A stretch of 64,000 nucleotides of DNA from contig WBMV01002681.1 of NCBI GenBank assembly GCA_013396655.1, positions 2,356,001-2,420,000 of the forward strand, written 5' to 3'. Shown here in pieces: positions 10,923 through 25,900 of the stretch. Every line of letters starts with the position of its first letter. The stretch's first letter is position 1. The stretch is from Campylorhamphus procurvoides. Lineage: Eukaryota; Chordata; Aves; Passeriformes; Dendrocolaptidae. Position numbers and translations under genes: made by a program. The notes beneath the pieces are model-generated. The model had not been told where the DNA came from. It made no database searches and saw only the letters and a list, made by a program, of their open reading frames with translations.

Positions 10923-13900
10923 CTGCAAAGTGGAATATTTTCGTTTTAAGACTGCAGTCACAAAAGCAAAAAAGAAAGATATGGAAGTATTTGGGTTTAA
11001 GATAAATTCAAAAGACAATATATCAAATGGACACCTAAAGAATTCCCTCAAACGTACATTTTAAGCAACCAAGCAAAAAACAAGTAAAGCATTCTTATAT
11101 TCCTGACAGTTTGACTTCGAAAACCAAGATTCTGAAAGCAGGAATTAATCTTCAACAGAGATGCACCCTGTTTCACCATTTTCATTCTACCACACTTGTA
11201 ATCTATTCATTACCGTAACTGCAATGCAGTTTAATCACAGAAGTATACAGTGGCCTGGATTGGAAGGGATCCTAAAGATCATCTAATTCCCACCTCCCTG
11301 CCATGGGCAGGGACACCTTCCACTAGACCAGACTGTTACCTTTACAATGACATGCTGCTGAATTCATTCCAACGAGAGCAGGGATTTAGAAGATATGTTT
11401 GTTATGATAATAAATTTAAGTATCTATTTTCTAAGACAGAGTGTTTTGAAGATGAAAAAAATAGTTAAGAGACAAAGATATAGAAGCTGTAGATATATAT
11501 TAAAACTTTGAACACTGAACTGAAAAAAATGCCTATTGAGTTTCTGAAAAAGTACAAAATCACAATCAGAACTTAAGAAAGTAACAGATGCTAAGGTAAT
11601 GCTAGTAACAAGTTCTGTAATAGAATTAACAAGATAGGAATTCATCAAGATTTGTTCTTAGTTGCGGAAAATCATCTTATGCAGTCATACATGTGGATGT
11701 TCACTAAAAATAGGTTAATGAAAACTTAGAAATTATACTCATTGGTAGGAGTTAGTTCTTAATTACTTCTCACATTATACTTCAAAAAACTGTAAGTAAT
11801 TTCAAATGAATTCCAATTCACCACTGATCTCATATTAAACATGTTTTTTTAATAAAACCAACCAAAAAAAGTATCAACATTATGTTCTGCTATTGAGTGC
11901 CATTAACATGATAAGCACTTTAAAATTATCTAAATAAAGGAGCAAATTTGCTTTGGAAGGAGACAAACAAAAATTATGTATGCAATTATTTGAAGTTAAA
12001 TGTTAAGACACACTTGTGACAAGAACGCATATTCATCCTGTATAAACAAAAGCACAAAGTCAGATGCTGTTGTGTTTGAGCCAATTTCTTCACATTTACA
12101 TGTTCAACAAGAATCATTTTCTTATGAACTTTACTAAGGGTTAACAATATCAACTCCATCAACTTTTCATGTTTTGTAATTCTTTTAAAATAATCCAAGC
12201 AATATCTCCAATCTCTCCTGGCTACACAGAAGACAACAGGAATCATAATGGTCTGCTAGGCAGATTGGTGGCTACCAAGTCAAAATAGAGGACATCTATT
12301 CCTGGATTGGGTAACATATCAGTGAAGCCCTGACTAACTCAATAACTTTCCCCTTCAACTTTTCCATATGTCAAATTTAGATAATTGTGACTACATTATA
12401 ATGTTATAAAGATTGATCACCTCATCACAAAAGCACTTATCACAGTAAAAAGGGCACATAGCAAGTGCTACTAATATTTGCTATTCTAGAAAAGCAGAAG
12501 TACTACGGGGTAGATTGCAAGAAAGAAAACAGTTTCTTCCCTTCCTCACCTAAGTATGGAGGCTTTGTTAGTGGCCAAAACACAAGGAAGCCAGTTTATA
12601 TACTTTTCAAACAGTTTTGGGCCAACATACAAGTGTATAGTACTCTATTCTTCCTCCTCTTTACAAGCCTCAATCCACTACACACACAGAGTACCCATTA
12701 ACACTTCTAGACCTCTTTAGGACACTAGACTATAAAACCAATAGAAAAATATAAGGTACAAAATGCTACTTTTTACAGTTAGATGTTTTGGATTACACAA
12801 ATTTGTGTAAATATACACAAATATGTATTCACATGCACTTAAATAAATAAATAAAGGCACACAGACCAAGCTACTGTTATTTTAAGATTTTATGGAGAAC
12901 GGCTCTCTAGTGATGTAACAGGAGAGAGACGCTTTGAATAACATTCTCTCAAAATTCTGTGTGTCTGCTTAGCTAAAGGCTACTTTGATTTCTTTACTTT
13001 TATAAGATGCATTGTCTTCAAGCTGTCTCACTCAAAGCTTTAAGGTGATTTTCCATTTGGTAAATATCAGAGGGCACTGCCCTCCATAACACTGCACCAT
13101 CAGTCATGTCAGTAATTTATGTAATGGAAAGCACAACTGAAACTATTTACTATGATCTGCTTATGCAGATGTAAGCAATACCTACAAAAATGTTCAAAAA
13201 TACTGTGATGAGCAGTTCTTACAAAACATTTATTTTCCTCATTATTATGGTGAAAATGTGCTATGTATATATTAAAAAATAAACATTCCACAACTAAAGA
13301 GGTGCATTAAAAATGAAGTCTTTATAAGACAAAATAATAGTAGTATGGTTGTACAATACTATTTGGAGTTGGAAACTCAGTCTCTTGGATCATATCATCC
13401 TGCAGATATGATTGAAATCATTCCTGTTCTTTAGCTCTGCTCTATTAGAATGGAAAGACTCCATTTTTCTGTTACATATGTTCAGAGAGTTGTACAGAAA
13501 ATAACCCTTCAGATCAGTAAACTCCTGTAATTTCATTAGCATCCTATTTAAATACAAATAAGTGAAGAATTTTAACTTTGATGTTACTGAGGAAGACAAG
13601 AAACACCTCAATCAAAAGATGAGGTACTGCATGCAAGCTCCTAAATTCCATTTTTATGAAAAAGAAACAGGTGTGACCTGCTCTGAAACAGCTGGTGCAA
13701 GTGACACAGCAATCAAAATTAAGAAAAAGCTCAGTCTAGAAAAGAAAAGCAAAATCAAAGTATGATGGAGGTGGGGGCAGGTGAATGTTGTGGCAGTCAC
13801 AGAACAAAACTTCACAAATACACCAAAAGTGAGGGGAAAAACAAAAGTTATAAACGTGAATTTAGAGTCAACCTCCTGATTTACTGGAATAGCCTCTACT

Positions 13901-16900
13901 ACCACAGTAAACCACATCTCATCAACGCTATTACAAAGCAGACAAGCTTTAACTACAAAGCAGTTTGGTTGTTAGCTCCCACAGGGCCACAGAAAAGCTA
14001 TTAGAGACACACACACACTCCTCTGACGTAGAAACAATCTCCTTTCATCTCCTTGTATAGTTTATTTCAATATGGTTCTTGAATTTAAAGAACTCTTTTC
14101 CCATTCAGCTGTTTAATCCCAATACATTGATAGAAAGTAGCCATATGATTTCTCCTCTTTTTGGCTATGCCACAGCCATGCTCACTTAATTTCACCTCTT
14201 CAAGGACAAGCAGTGAACAGAGAATCTGCCACAGCAGGTCATCTTTACAACTATTCCAACAATCTTCGAATGCCTCTAAATTAGCAAGCATTGTCATGCA
14301 CAATAAACAAATTAACAGGAGAAATGGTGCCAAAGACTCAACTTTCTGTACAGAAATTTTGCTTTGCTTTGAGTCTGGACTTGCCTAATATAGTCCCACA
14401 GAGAAAATCAGTAGTAAGCAATAATATAGCTACTTCTAAACTATACTTGTGCCTACTGCTAAAATTACTGGAAATAATTTTAGTAATTCCATCAAGAAGT
14501 CTCAGTATTGATTTGAAACCTTTTAATCATACAGAAGGTCTTTGATTAAGCACTAACAACCTAGAGAAGAAGTCGTGTGAATTTGTTGTGTTTTCAATCT
14601 AACTTGGTGCAAGAATGAATGGTACCAGAGATAACTTCCCATCTCACGAACATCAATTCACTAGCTGTGAGTTGGGAAAAGCATAAATTTAAATCTTCTG
14701 TGCTTAGTGAATACCACTACAGTGATTCCAGAAAACAGTTCCATCCTCAGTGCTTAAAAAGGAAAACTGAACCGTTAATTAGAGTGTGGCTTGTTTTTAA
14801 CTAGGAAGAAACAGGTCTCACTTCTTGCGATGTTTACAAAGAATTGAACCACTTTGAACTTGAGACACATGGACAACAGCTCTAAGATGACACGTATACT
14901 CCATAAATTACACGTTGAATTATGCATTGGAGGTGTTAAAAAAGGAGGGCTGCTTTTATTCTGGAGACAAAAGACAGTATGTATGAAACAAACAAATTTG
15001 CCAAAGAGTTTCAAAGAGCATCTTAGTAAAGGTACTGAAAATTTGCCATTGGCAATGACCCAAACACCCTTCATTTAGGAAAAGTGACAAATACAAAGAA
15101 AAGTATATGTTAGATGCAGTGTCATATTGCACTCATGCTTATGTAAGTTAGTAATTTTATATTATTATCCAATGAATTAGGACAAAAAAGCACTCAAGAT
15201 GTGCTGGATCAGCACTGAATGAGTGAATATGAATGAATGTCCAGATAATGAATGTGTGTTCATGGGACTACTGGCCAAGAATTCTACAGCTCATTCTGTA
15301 CTGTGGCCAATACTCCCCACAGCAGTCACCACTAAAATAACTGGCCTTCCAACAAAAATAAAAATCACTAAGCTTAATAAAATCATTAATCCTTGTTTCA
15401 CTCATCTCAGTCCCAGCATTTCATGTTACCAGAAGTTACCACTTTTTTTCAGCAATTTCATTTCAATAGAAAGAACTACTCTCTGTTGGTACCTGACAAG
15501 TATTTTCTTAATGAAAATGTCAATATTTTCCAATTAGATTTTGAATCGTGGTATTGTCTGTCAACACTTGCGCATTGCTTTCGTACCAGTTAAGATCATC
15601 CTCTACCAGGAAAATACACAGTTCTCAGCCCATCCAGAACATCCAGGAGCATAAAAGCACATAAGTTGTCAACAAGAATGATAAGACTTAGTAGTATTAT
15701 GATGTAAATCAAAATAATATTCTAGTGTTTAATCAATAGAATTTCTAAGAAACTGAAAATTCCCAATTTTTACATCAAATTGCACCACAGCATTGATAAA
15801 GGATATGACTCTAATCATCAAACTTTTTGCAAGGACTCAAGTTAGCAATTATGAGAAAATTATTAGGAGTTATAACAGAACAGGAAAAAAAAAAAGGAAA
15901 CAATTATTTTTAACTTTTTCCTGCTTACTATTTAAAAAGAGAACTAAACGTTTTTGACTACTCTTGAATAAAGTCTTTCAACCTGCCTAGCGTTTTAAGG
16001 AATTTCCCACTATACCAATTTTCTTTTATCTTTTTGCAAAGTTCCCATTATTTCCTACACAAATATATGAAAAGTACACGGCCCCCATCTAAAAAACCCT
16101 GCACTTTTCTTCATATCTTAATCAAAAGATAAAAGTTGTATTCAAAACAGTGGGGGGGAGGGTAAACCTGCTGAACTCAAACTTAGATTAAAAATCTGTT
16201 CTATATGCTCTCTACTGATCCTGTAAAGAATATATAAAGGCACATTCAATGATGAAAAGAATGCAATCAATGCAGCTCAATTTGCCTGCTGTCATCTCAC
16301 ACTCCAGAATATGCCTAGGCTAATTAGAAGTAAAAGCCAAGTTTGTGATCTGAGATATAACTGAACCATGAAATTCACAACAAAGATAAGTCATAGCTTT
16401 GAAATGAAAAAGCTTTACTACCTAACCTGACCTATCCTGCCTTTAACACCTAGTGAGAATTATAGTCTTACATCTTTTGGACTGATAGCTTCAAGTGAGC
16501 CTTTTCAATTTTGTTAAAAAGCAGAACAAAAATCCCACCTCCTGTGCAAATGCAGAAGTTGTCTAAAAAAATTAAAAAAAAAACCAAAAAAACTTCCATG
16601 TAAAATAAATACTTGACAAATTTGACCAAAGAGATGGAAAGTTGAAAATCATACACTGCATTAAATAATTAAAGGAAAATTAATTTCAGCAAAATATTAG
16701 TGATGGTGAAAATTCTTCTGAGATTATCAACTTTTAAATGAAATATCTATTAATTTACTAAGTAAATTTACAGGTTTTGTTGCGTTAAAATATAAAAAGA
16801 GGGAGGCCTCCCATTTCAGGTACTGATTCTGCACACAATCTTCAAAACTAACGAAACAGATGGCTTGAGCAAATGTTTTATGCAAGTTCTTAAAAAATAA

Positions 16901-19900
16901 TAGAAAAAAAAATTAAGAGACATGAAGAAAGACAGAAACCAAGTTTTTTTCTATTAAAATAGTTTTACTCTATTTTTAGAAGGAATTTTTATACTATTCT
17001 GACTTGGTATCTTAACGTTCAGGCAAGGTCACAAATGAATCCTGGAGATGTTGTAAACTACCTTCTGGCCAGCTAAAAACTGTTTCTCAATAACGGCTTC
17101 TAACACATTTCAGAGCAGTTTAAACATGCAGAATGCTAACACTACACAGCAGCAAGCTAATTTTATGACAGTTTGGAAATCAGTACCTTTGCCACCTTAA
17201 CGTTTCTCCAATGTACTTCCTAGCTTTTGTTCTGCTCCACTGGCACAAGAACTTTAATTCATGGAAATGTAACTGCAGTACGTATAGTTATGCACACGTT
17301 TCTGCCATTGCAAGTTTGAGTAATAAGAGAGCAGTAAACTCAACACATCCAATATTGCAGTAAACAGATCTGCTACTTAGAAGTTTATTTTAAAATATTT
17401 ACAAGTATCTTCCTGAAGATCTGGACAGAGTTGCATATCTGGGTCCTAAGATAAACAGAAAACCAAGTCTTTCATTTCCTGAAAGTAGTCTATGGTTTCC
17501 TACCAGTTTTATATTGCAGCATTAACAATCACAAATGAACTCAAAAGCAAAGAAAATGACAGCTATAACCTGTAACACACTGGCTAATAAGGATAAAAAT
17601 CTTTTCTTTTTTTTTTAACCTTGAAACATCACTGCTAATAGCCTGACAATAAAACAACTCAGTTCAGACTGCATTAATGTCTAAACCACTTAGAATTTGC
17701 AAATCTACTCACATTTACATCCCACTTTAAGTACAGAGATAGAACAAGACAACACATCAACTGCATTCTTACCAGTAACTGTTCTTAGTCTTCCTTGGCA
17801 TCCTTGTAAGAGGTGGATCCAGGCAACCAAGATGATAATGGAGTTTACAAGTGTCACACAGTAGCAGTAGGTGCTGATCATGATTCTTTTTGCAAATTCC
17901 ACAACTTTTAATGTAGGTAGCAGAAAAGCATTATTATTACATTTGAAATCATAAAGACTAAACAATACACCCCAGTACATTCCCCAGTTTCAACACAAAT
18001 GTAGCAACTTCAATTTGAATGCATCATTTAAGTATATAATTACTTTTTTGGAGTAATTATGGAGTATTTTTGGAGGCTTTTTTTTTAAGGAACTTCTACC
18101 TATATACAATAAAGCACAAAAGGCACTTAACAGAGTTAACAAAAATTACTTCCAATTTAAACTTTTAAGGACTTCGAACAAGTGAGTAATCACTCAATAC
18201 TCAAAAAAAATGTAGCACTGGCCAATGGAAAAAAATACTACATCAAATGCTTAAATAAAAGATTATGCTGCTGTTATCCTGTCTTAACAACCATATGCTT
18301 ATTCAGGTTAACCACCCTGAAATAGGTCTCTGCTGCTGTTAAGCTGGGCAGTGTAACAACTCATAAGAAATTACATTTCGTTTTTATTATTACTTTACTG
18401 GAATTGAAATTTTAGTTACTTTGAAGAGATCAGGTGTCCACTGATTGCAGCGTAACATGGGAGGAACTAAATGACTGGATTTGAATTAAACAGAACTAGT
18501 AAAGCATGATTCCAGTTATTTGTGTACTTATCTAAACTGTCAAATCCTCAGCCCACTTCCATTTTTCCAAGACTTCTGTCTCTTGCAGCACTAAAATTAA
18601 CTTTTGGTTATGTAAATCATCTTCTTCATTTAGCCTTCTAGCTGGGTAAGACACCACTTGCTGTGGTTGGAGGCCTGGCTGCTGCTCTCTAGATAAGGAC
18701 AGACCGTGTCATCTCTCAGTTGTGGCAAGAGAAGAAGATCTGTGTATTTCGTGCAGTCATGCTCTAGGAAGCCTACATCCCACTATTAGGCGTAATAAAA
18801 ACCCAGTCAGTAGCTTCACAGCTTAAAGAGGAGGAACAACAGAGGAAAAGGTGGAACAACGACAGAGGAAGTGAATATATTTCATATTCTTGAGAATTAA
18901 TAAAAATAGAAATTCAGCAATTTAGAATGGGTAAAAAGTAAAAATTCTTATATGCCAAGTGTTTTATGCACCCAGTCACTGGTGACTAAACAGCACCATC
19001 ACTATTCACAGAATCACTTAGATGATTGCATTCAAAACACAAGATGACCGGTTAATTTTCACGTAACAGAAAAAAGGACCCTTTATTTCAGATGCAAAGA
19101 GTTACCTTTGCCATTAAAGCAGTGCCATCAAATTAGCAAGAACACCCAGACTTTACTCATGTGTGCTAGGATGAAGAACTGGCTACTATTCAACTTGGTC
19201 TTCAAAAGTAAGAAAAATGTATAGACAACTTTAAAGCATTCTGCTAATTAAAATTGAAGCAAACAATTTTCTCTGACCACTTTTCTGAAACTGTAACTTA
19301 CTAGATACTGTATCTATTCTACCAAGATTTTATTACTTGCCTATATAGTACGGCCGGAAGTGTAGATGCCTTCTGTGCTCCTCCTTCCTTTTTACTTGGT
19401 TTCCTTTCCTTAGGAGCCCGTAAAATTGCTGGTATGTTCAATTTCTATTGGATTTGAAGAAATGCAGTACATGTGAGTCTTGACACTTTTAAATACCACT
19501 CCAATCTCAATGCATGAAGGACACAAAATCACAAGATTGCTTGGCTAGCTATTTTACAGACAAGAGCAACTACACATTTACCCCAGTATGATTTTGTAAG
19601 ATAAAGTAATCTTATACTCATGTTTTCAATTGAATAAAAAACACACAGAAAGACTTGCTTTTAGAATTTTTTTTTCAAGTTTCTAATAGAGGGATGAAGA
19701 AGGATACATTTGTCTAGGCAGCTGAAACAAGTAAAGGCAAATTCATGAATCTGACAGAATACTGAGGCAGTTTATTTTCCACAGCATTGCAGCTACACTG
19801 GTGCTCGACAGGTTAATTAGAAAAATTATCTTATTGGACCAAGCCCTCCACAAAGACTCTCTCCGGTTTTCTACTAATCTGCAGTATGCTGGCTTCTCAG

Positions 19901-22900
19901 ACAGCAGCCATCTATCAAAGTCATTTCTCAGCAGCCCCGTGGGTCTGCATCTGTTCAACCAACTGGAAAAAAAATGTCATGCAAGCTGTGTAAACGAATT
20001 CTGCTCAATTCTTCTCTTTCTTTTTTTTTTTTTACTAACATTTGCATCAGGAAATATATTTCTAAATACTTACAGGAGGGAAAAATAATCTTGGTTCAAA
20101 AGATGTGTTATATGTTATGCAAGAACGCTTCTTTGCAAGTAAGAGAGATAGGCAGGCTAATAGAACTAGAAAAAGCTTGCATACCTTTGGAAATACTACT
20201 GCATAAAAAAAGTGTAAGGTTCATTTTCTGAACAGCAGCACAAACTCAGCAGCACCAAAGGGCACGAAAAAATTGTGACCTAACTGTAGGTCTGCATTTT
20301 CACAATAAACAGTTTCTTCAATACTGAATCGTAACTGGAAATAATTTCAATCTCCTTCTCACACGCAAAATGTCCATTGCCACTTAATACCTCTGACATA
20401 AAACATACATGAAAACACTGTAAGAATCTACACTTCTCTTTTTTCCCCATATCCATGAGAACAAAGATAACTGCTGGAAACAGAAAATAATCCAAATTTT
20501 CTATTGTCCTAGACATTTATATTAATTTCATCAAAATATTCTGCTCTATCCAGTTGCAACTCTTCATATACACATACAAATCACATACATACTGCATTTA
20601 AAAGGATTTACGTCTTATAAAAACCATAAAGATTTAAAATCTTATTTGAAGCCTACAGTAACTAAAGACAATGTGGAGACAAAAACAGTAGGATTAACTC
20701 ATGCTTCATGTTAAGGTTCATCACAAATGACAAGTCAATCACTTACACCAAATGAAAGAATTTCGCAAACAAGAACACTATTACAACAACAAAATTAAGC
20801 AACAGGTTCCCAGTAGCTGTTTTGCAAAAGTCTAGGTACTTCAATCAGAAAGCATTATCCCCAGCGTAAAGCCTGGGTCTGATCAAATCAAATAAAATTA
20901 ATTTATTTGGCCATAGAAATGACAGACAGAAACAGAAAGGCCTATTCTTGGAAAACCAGTTCTGCTGCCTTCTTCTGTAAAGGGGGGGGCAAAGGGAACC
21001 AACCAACCTGTCCAATGATTCTGCCCAACAGAGCCCAAATGCCTTGCCCTTCATTTCGCAGTTTTCCATTCATATTTTGTAGTTCTTCCAAGGACTCACA
21101 CAGCTGAAAAGTTAAAGAAAAAAAACAAAAAAAGAATAATGAAAATTCACTAGAGTTATTTAATAAATTTTATTCAACCTCTTACTTATCTAGGGTGCAT
21201 CAATTTCTGCTGGGATTAATAAAACAATGACAACTATATCAATACAGTTGAGATCAGTACACCCATTCAGTAATTTAACTAAATCAAAAATCACGGTAGC
21301 CACTTGTTTTGTGAAGATCTGAAGCATTTCAGCATGAAAATAGGGTTTCATGGTCAAGCAGAAAGCAAAACTAAAACCCTGCAACATCTTGTATGTGTTG
21401 TCCACACTACCTAAGCAGCAAGATCATAACAAGCAAATATATAAATGGATTAAAACTCTCTTTTGCCATACTAAAGAACACCCACTCACACTCATGGAAA
21501 CAGATAAAATTTATTAAAGGATGGAAGCAAAATAAAGGGTTTTTTCACTCTCGAAATAACTGCTAGTTGCCACTCAGAATATACAACCTATTAAGTTGGT
21601 TAAAAGCCCCTTGCACCATTTCCTTTCCCTTTATCATTTTTGGTAGTTCAAAAAGGATCTGCTGCTAGTTTCCGTATGTTCTCATTCGAAACACACACCT
21701 GACAGTTTAAGAATTAGTAGCAACACCGCTTTTTGTCATCATTAACCATCACTTGATAGGTTGCTGAATTTGGCAAGAATTGCAGCATGTGATCATCTAT
21801 CACAAAAAGAACAGCATTTCTACATTTCAAAATATTTAAATATTAAAATAAAGAAATAATTATTTAGCAGAAATGCACAAAATTCTTTTTTTAACCATGA
21901 CGATAAATTAAAAAATTACATTAGCAACATTTCGGGGGAGCAATGCCATAATGTATGGGCCACAAGTTTGTTATATTCAAAAACTCCATGCAGAGGACAC
22001 TATGGGTGTGTATATACCAATCATTTCCCTCCGAAAAAAAAAATTAAACATTAAATCTAGGATGAACACAACAGGAGTTGGAGTCGACATAAATAAACAA
22101 AGAACACCGAGTATCCTAAATTGCCAATTATCAAGTAGGGCTCCAAGCAAAGAACCAAGCAGGTTCAAAAAGAACACAAAACTAGACACAAGTAAAACAA
22201 TCAAAAAAGAGAGAGAGAGAGAGAGGGTGGGAGGGAGGAGTCAAACTCTGTTATTTCAAATTAAATGCATAAAAAGAAGGGAAAACAGAAGGCTCTGATG
22301 ACACAGGTTGGCTCATGAGAGGGACCTGTTTGTCCACTTACTGGAGCTTTCACTGGGGTCAGTTAAAGAGCTTGCATTCAGTCAACCTATCATATTTTAG
22401 AAGTTCACACTGCTTGTATGGGGGAAGACAGACTACTGAGTATTTTTCAAAGAAAAAATGTATTTTTAAGTATTACTTTTAAAGAAGCAATAATTTCCAT
22501 CTTTCATTCCAAGACATTTTCTTTCATGGAAAGAAAAATGCTATCAAAGTTAACAACAGCAATACTAAAACAGCATAACGGTTTATTTTCCCTTTTACTT
22601 CACCTTATTATACTCCACGTGAAGCTTTTCTTGCTCATTTTCTAATTTATCCTTGATATTCTTCTGTTCGGCCATATTCTCCTGGATTTGAATCATGCGC
22701 ATATTTCTCTCTATTTAAAAGAAAATTGCATTATTTCCCATTCTTGAATATATTTTTTAAAGTTTTATGCATTAAAAAAAAATAAGGCAACAGAAAGTAT
22801 GAAACTATAACAATACAAAGACAGAAAACCATGGCCTACTGGTTTATTACACAGACAGAGTAGAATGTACAGTTGTAACATTTACATTTTGCTGCACAAA

Positions 22901-25900
22901 TAGTGTAGCTGTTTAAATGATGAGCTTTGATAAGTCATCCAGCAAATAGTCACGAAGTCGTGCTGTTCCACATAGAAATGGAGGAGAATTTAAAGAAAAA
23001 ATATTATAACAAAAGATTACCTGACCTTCTATTTCCTTCTTACAGACAGTGCAGCCTATTTATATATGATTTTATTCATTTCTGAAATACCTTTTTAAAA
23101 AAATAACTTTATGTGTAAAGAGACTCCAAGCAATAATATACCTGACATAAAACAAAATCATAACTTACAATTACCTATTAATATTTAAATACACCTAAAA
23201 TGAAAACCCCAACGAATTAGCACAACACAATGTAGCAAAGTGGTACTTTTTTCATTGAGAAAAACAAGCCATTTTCACCCTTACCAAGATAATAATTCAC
23301 AAAGTCAGCAGTGAGAGCTGGTTGTTTATGTTTTCTTCTTCCATCAACACTGGAACTAGTATCTGAAGTATCCACTGGAAAAATGTCTGTACTAATTCCC
23401 ATTAACTCGGCTTTGCGCATGAGCTTGCGAATTGCCGAAGCGCTGCTGGTGAGTGGTCGCGGCAGCTTCTCCCGGGGAACCCAGGCCTGTGGCCTGGTGG
23501 TGCGGGCCAGTTCCGCTTTGGCACGATACTGCTGCAGCCTGGCATTGATTCGAGCCTGCAATAAGGAATTCCACAACATAAAGGGGCAATTTAAAAACAT
23601 AAAGGGGCAATTCAAAAACATAAAGGGGCAATTCAAAATTAATTTTGAGTTATAACTTGGAACACACATTTTATTTTCAAAAGCTGCAGAATATAATTAA
23701 TGCCATTTTCACTCTAGAACTCTACAGCTCGAGAAACATTGATTGATACAGACATTTTATTTCACTTCAAAATGCATACACAAACGACACTATCCTTTCA
23801 CCTGCTTTTGGAGCTATGCACACATTTCTTGATGAGATCACCCCACCAACGAAAGTAACACAGATGACTGTTGGCTTTCAGGCAACCCTTTCTAATAATG
23901 ATATTCTGATGGGACTGTGAAAACTCTAAATACATTCAGATAGACTTTAAATTGGTAGCTAAGTGAGCAATAAGAGTTGATGAGGAGCATTTTTGCCATA
24001 TTTGACATAATTTTATAGGAACTCTTTTCTCAATGCCACTTCTCTTTATGAATGTTAAACTTGCTGATTAGAATTTGTCAAAAACACAACCCAAACAGAA
24101 GTGAAGTAGGCAAGAGAAGCTCATAATGTATATTGCTGATGACATCTGTATATTTGGAACCATCTGGGAGATCTACCCCAGAAGATCAAGCTGTTACTGA
24201 CAGTTGGAAAACACTGTCTTGAGGGAACTCTATGAAGTGGCAATTCTGGCAGAAAATGACATCAACATACAAACCTTCAGAGGCAAAATTCCAGCTGACT
24301 ATCAACTAGAAGTTGTTTACTTGCCTGCACAAAGAAGAAACTAAACTAATGTGACTGCCCCACCATATGGTGTGAGACACTCCTGCAGCAAAAGCAAAAA
24401 AAGTGTGCATATACATACACGCTGTAGTTAAGGAATAGAAATCACAAACACAATAATTGAAGGTAATATTACAGACAGTTTAACATGTTACCTTACTCAG
24501 TCTTGAACATTAATGACCAAGAAACACAGCAAATGTAGCTCACAGTTCAGCTCTGACCCCAATGGCTTTTTTCTGGGATGCACAGCAGCAGGCAACAGCC
24601 ACCACTCTGATTTATATTCCACTGGAAGGACCAAGGATGGTTTAGAGCATCCTCAGCTAAGATGTTTCTTTACGGATTACATGCTCAGTTCTGAAACCCT
24701 TGAGGTTATTTAAGATGTCATACAACTGTATACCCAGAGCCTTATTCCAGAAATAGATAGCAGATTAAAGTTTGTAATGTCTAAATGGAATCCTCAAGTC
24801 AAGTTACTTGGACTTAAGCAATTTTCAAGTATACACTTTGTTCAAGGAATGCACCTTTCTTTTATTAACATTCTAAAAGAGTATTTCAATGTAGAACACA
24901 TTCCAACAACCAGTAACAGTGCTAGGTTTTTGGGCCACACCATTGGCTCAGTTCTTCCTGCCTGGACTACGAAGCATCAAATACCCTTTTTTTTTTTTGT
25001 ACAGCTGAGTACTTAGGTTATGAACCTTACTTAAGCCAAAAAACTCCCCTGGGAAGTGAGCTTTTGGATGTCCATACATATATGCACACTCTACAGATAT
25101 ATATATATAAATATGTATATATTTACTACTTAATCTTTTTTTTTCCCCCAGACTAAGCTGTCTCAAGATTCTTATTTCTCCGAAATCCTTATTGAACAGA
25201 AAACAGTTGAATTTACTGATGGGATTTTAACTTTCTCATGCAGACAACGTAAGGTAAGGGGTGAATTTAGACATACTCTGTGTCAACTCTCCAGTCAGAC
25301 ATTTCTAGTATGTATTTAAATACCCCTTACAGTTCTGCATTTTAAAGTCACAGAAACCACTCAAAGACAAACAACTACTTCATTAAAATACCAACAGATA
25401 AAACTGGATATTGGATATAACTTTTCAAGTACCCAATCTGTTTTCATCCACATAAACTCAGGCACACACACAATACTAATGCAAACGCATACAATACCAA
25501 AGTCATCAATAGTGAGAACAAGTGGTTGTACAAAACGTATGCAAGTTATCGTATTTGTATCAAGGTTTGCTCATACACATTCTCAACAGCACAGGTCATT
25601 TTAAATTAATAATGTCTATCTCCTATTCAAAGATCTTTGAAGAACTAGGAAGGTACTACTTTCTTTAAATTGAAAGTTGGACAATATAGACATTTATTTC
25701 CTGATCATTACACTACAATTCTCACTTCGGGAAAATAAGCAGTTACTTCTCTCCCATAAATAAGTTCCATTATTTATAGTATCTGCTAATTGCTACAACA
25801 AATCAGGCAAGATTCATTCAGATAGCAAGATGCTTTTCTACACAGATATATTTTTTGTACAGAATGCAGTTCCATCTAAGAAGTAAAGCAAACTATGCTA

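Larger units (their letters stand above)
10923..17772 (-). other. PHF14 intron 12-13 (6850 bp)
   Basis: AT-rich intron with GT-AG ends. It holds a short antisense CR1 fragment near 11.24-11.34 kb and an AAAT microsatellite at 12841-12855. Small open frames in it have no recognisable protein content. Confidence 0.85.

Noticed and set aside
18990..19025. TCACAGAATCACTTAG as another CR1 end
   Set aside because: The match is only about 16 bases and the flanks do not continue as CR1.
23311..23655. Plus-strand open frame of 114 codons
   Set aside because: It is the reverse of PHF14 exon 8 and the 21-bp repeats.
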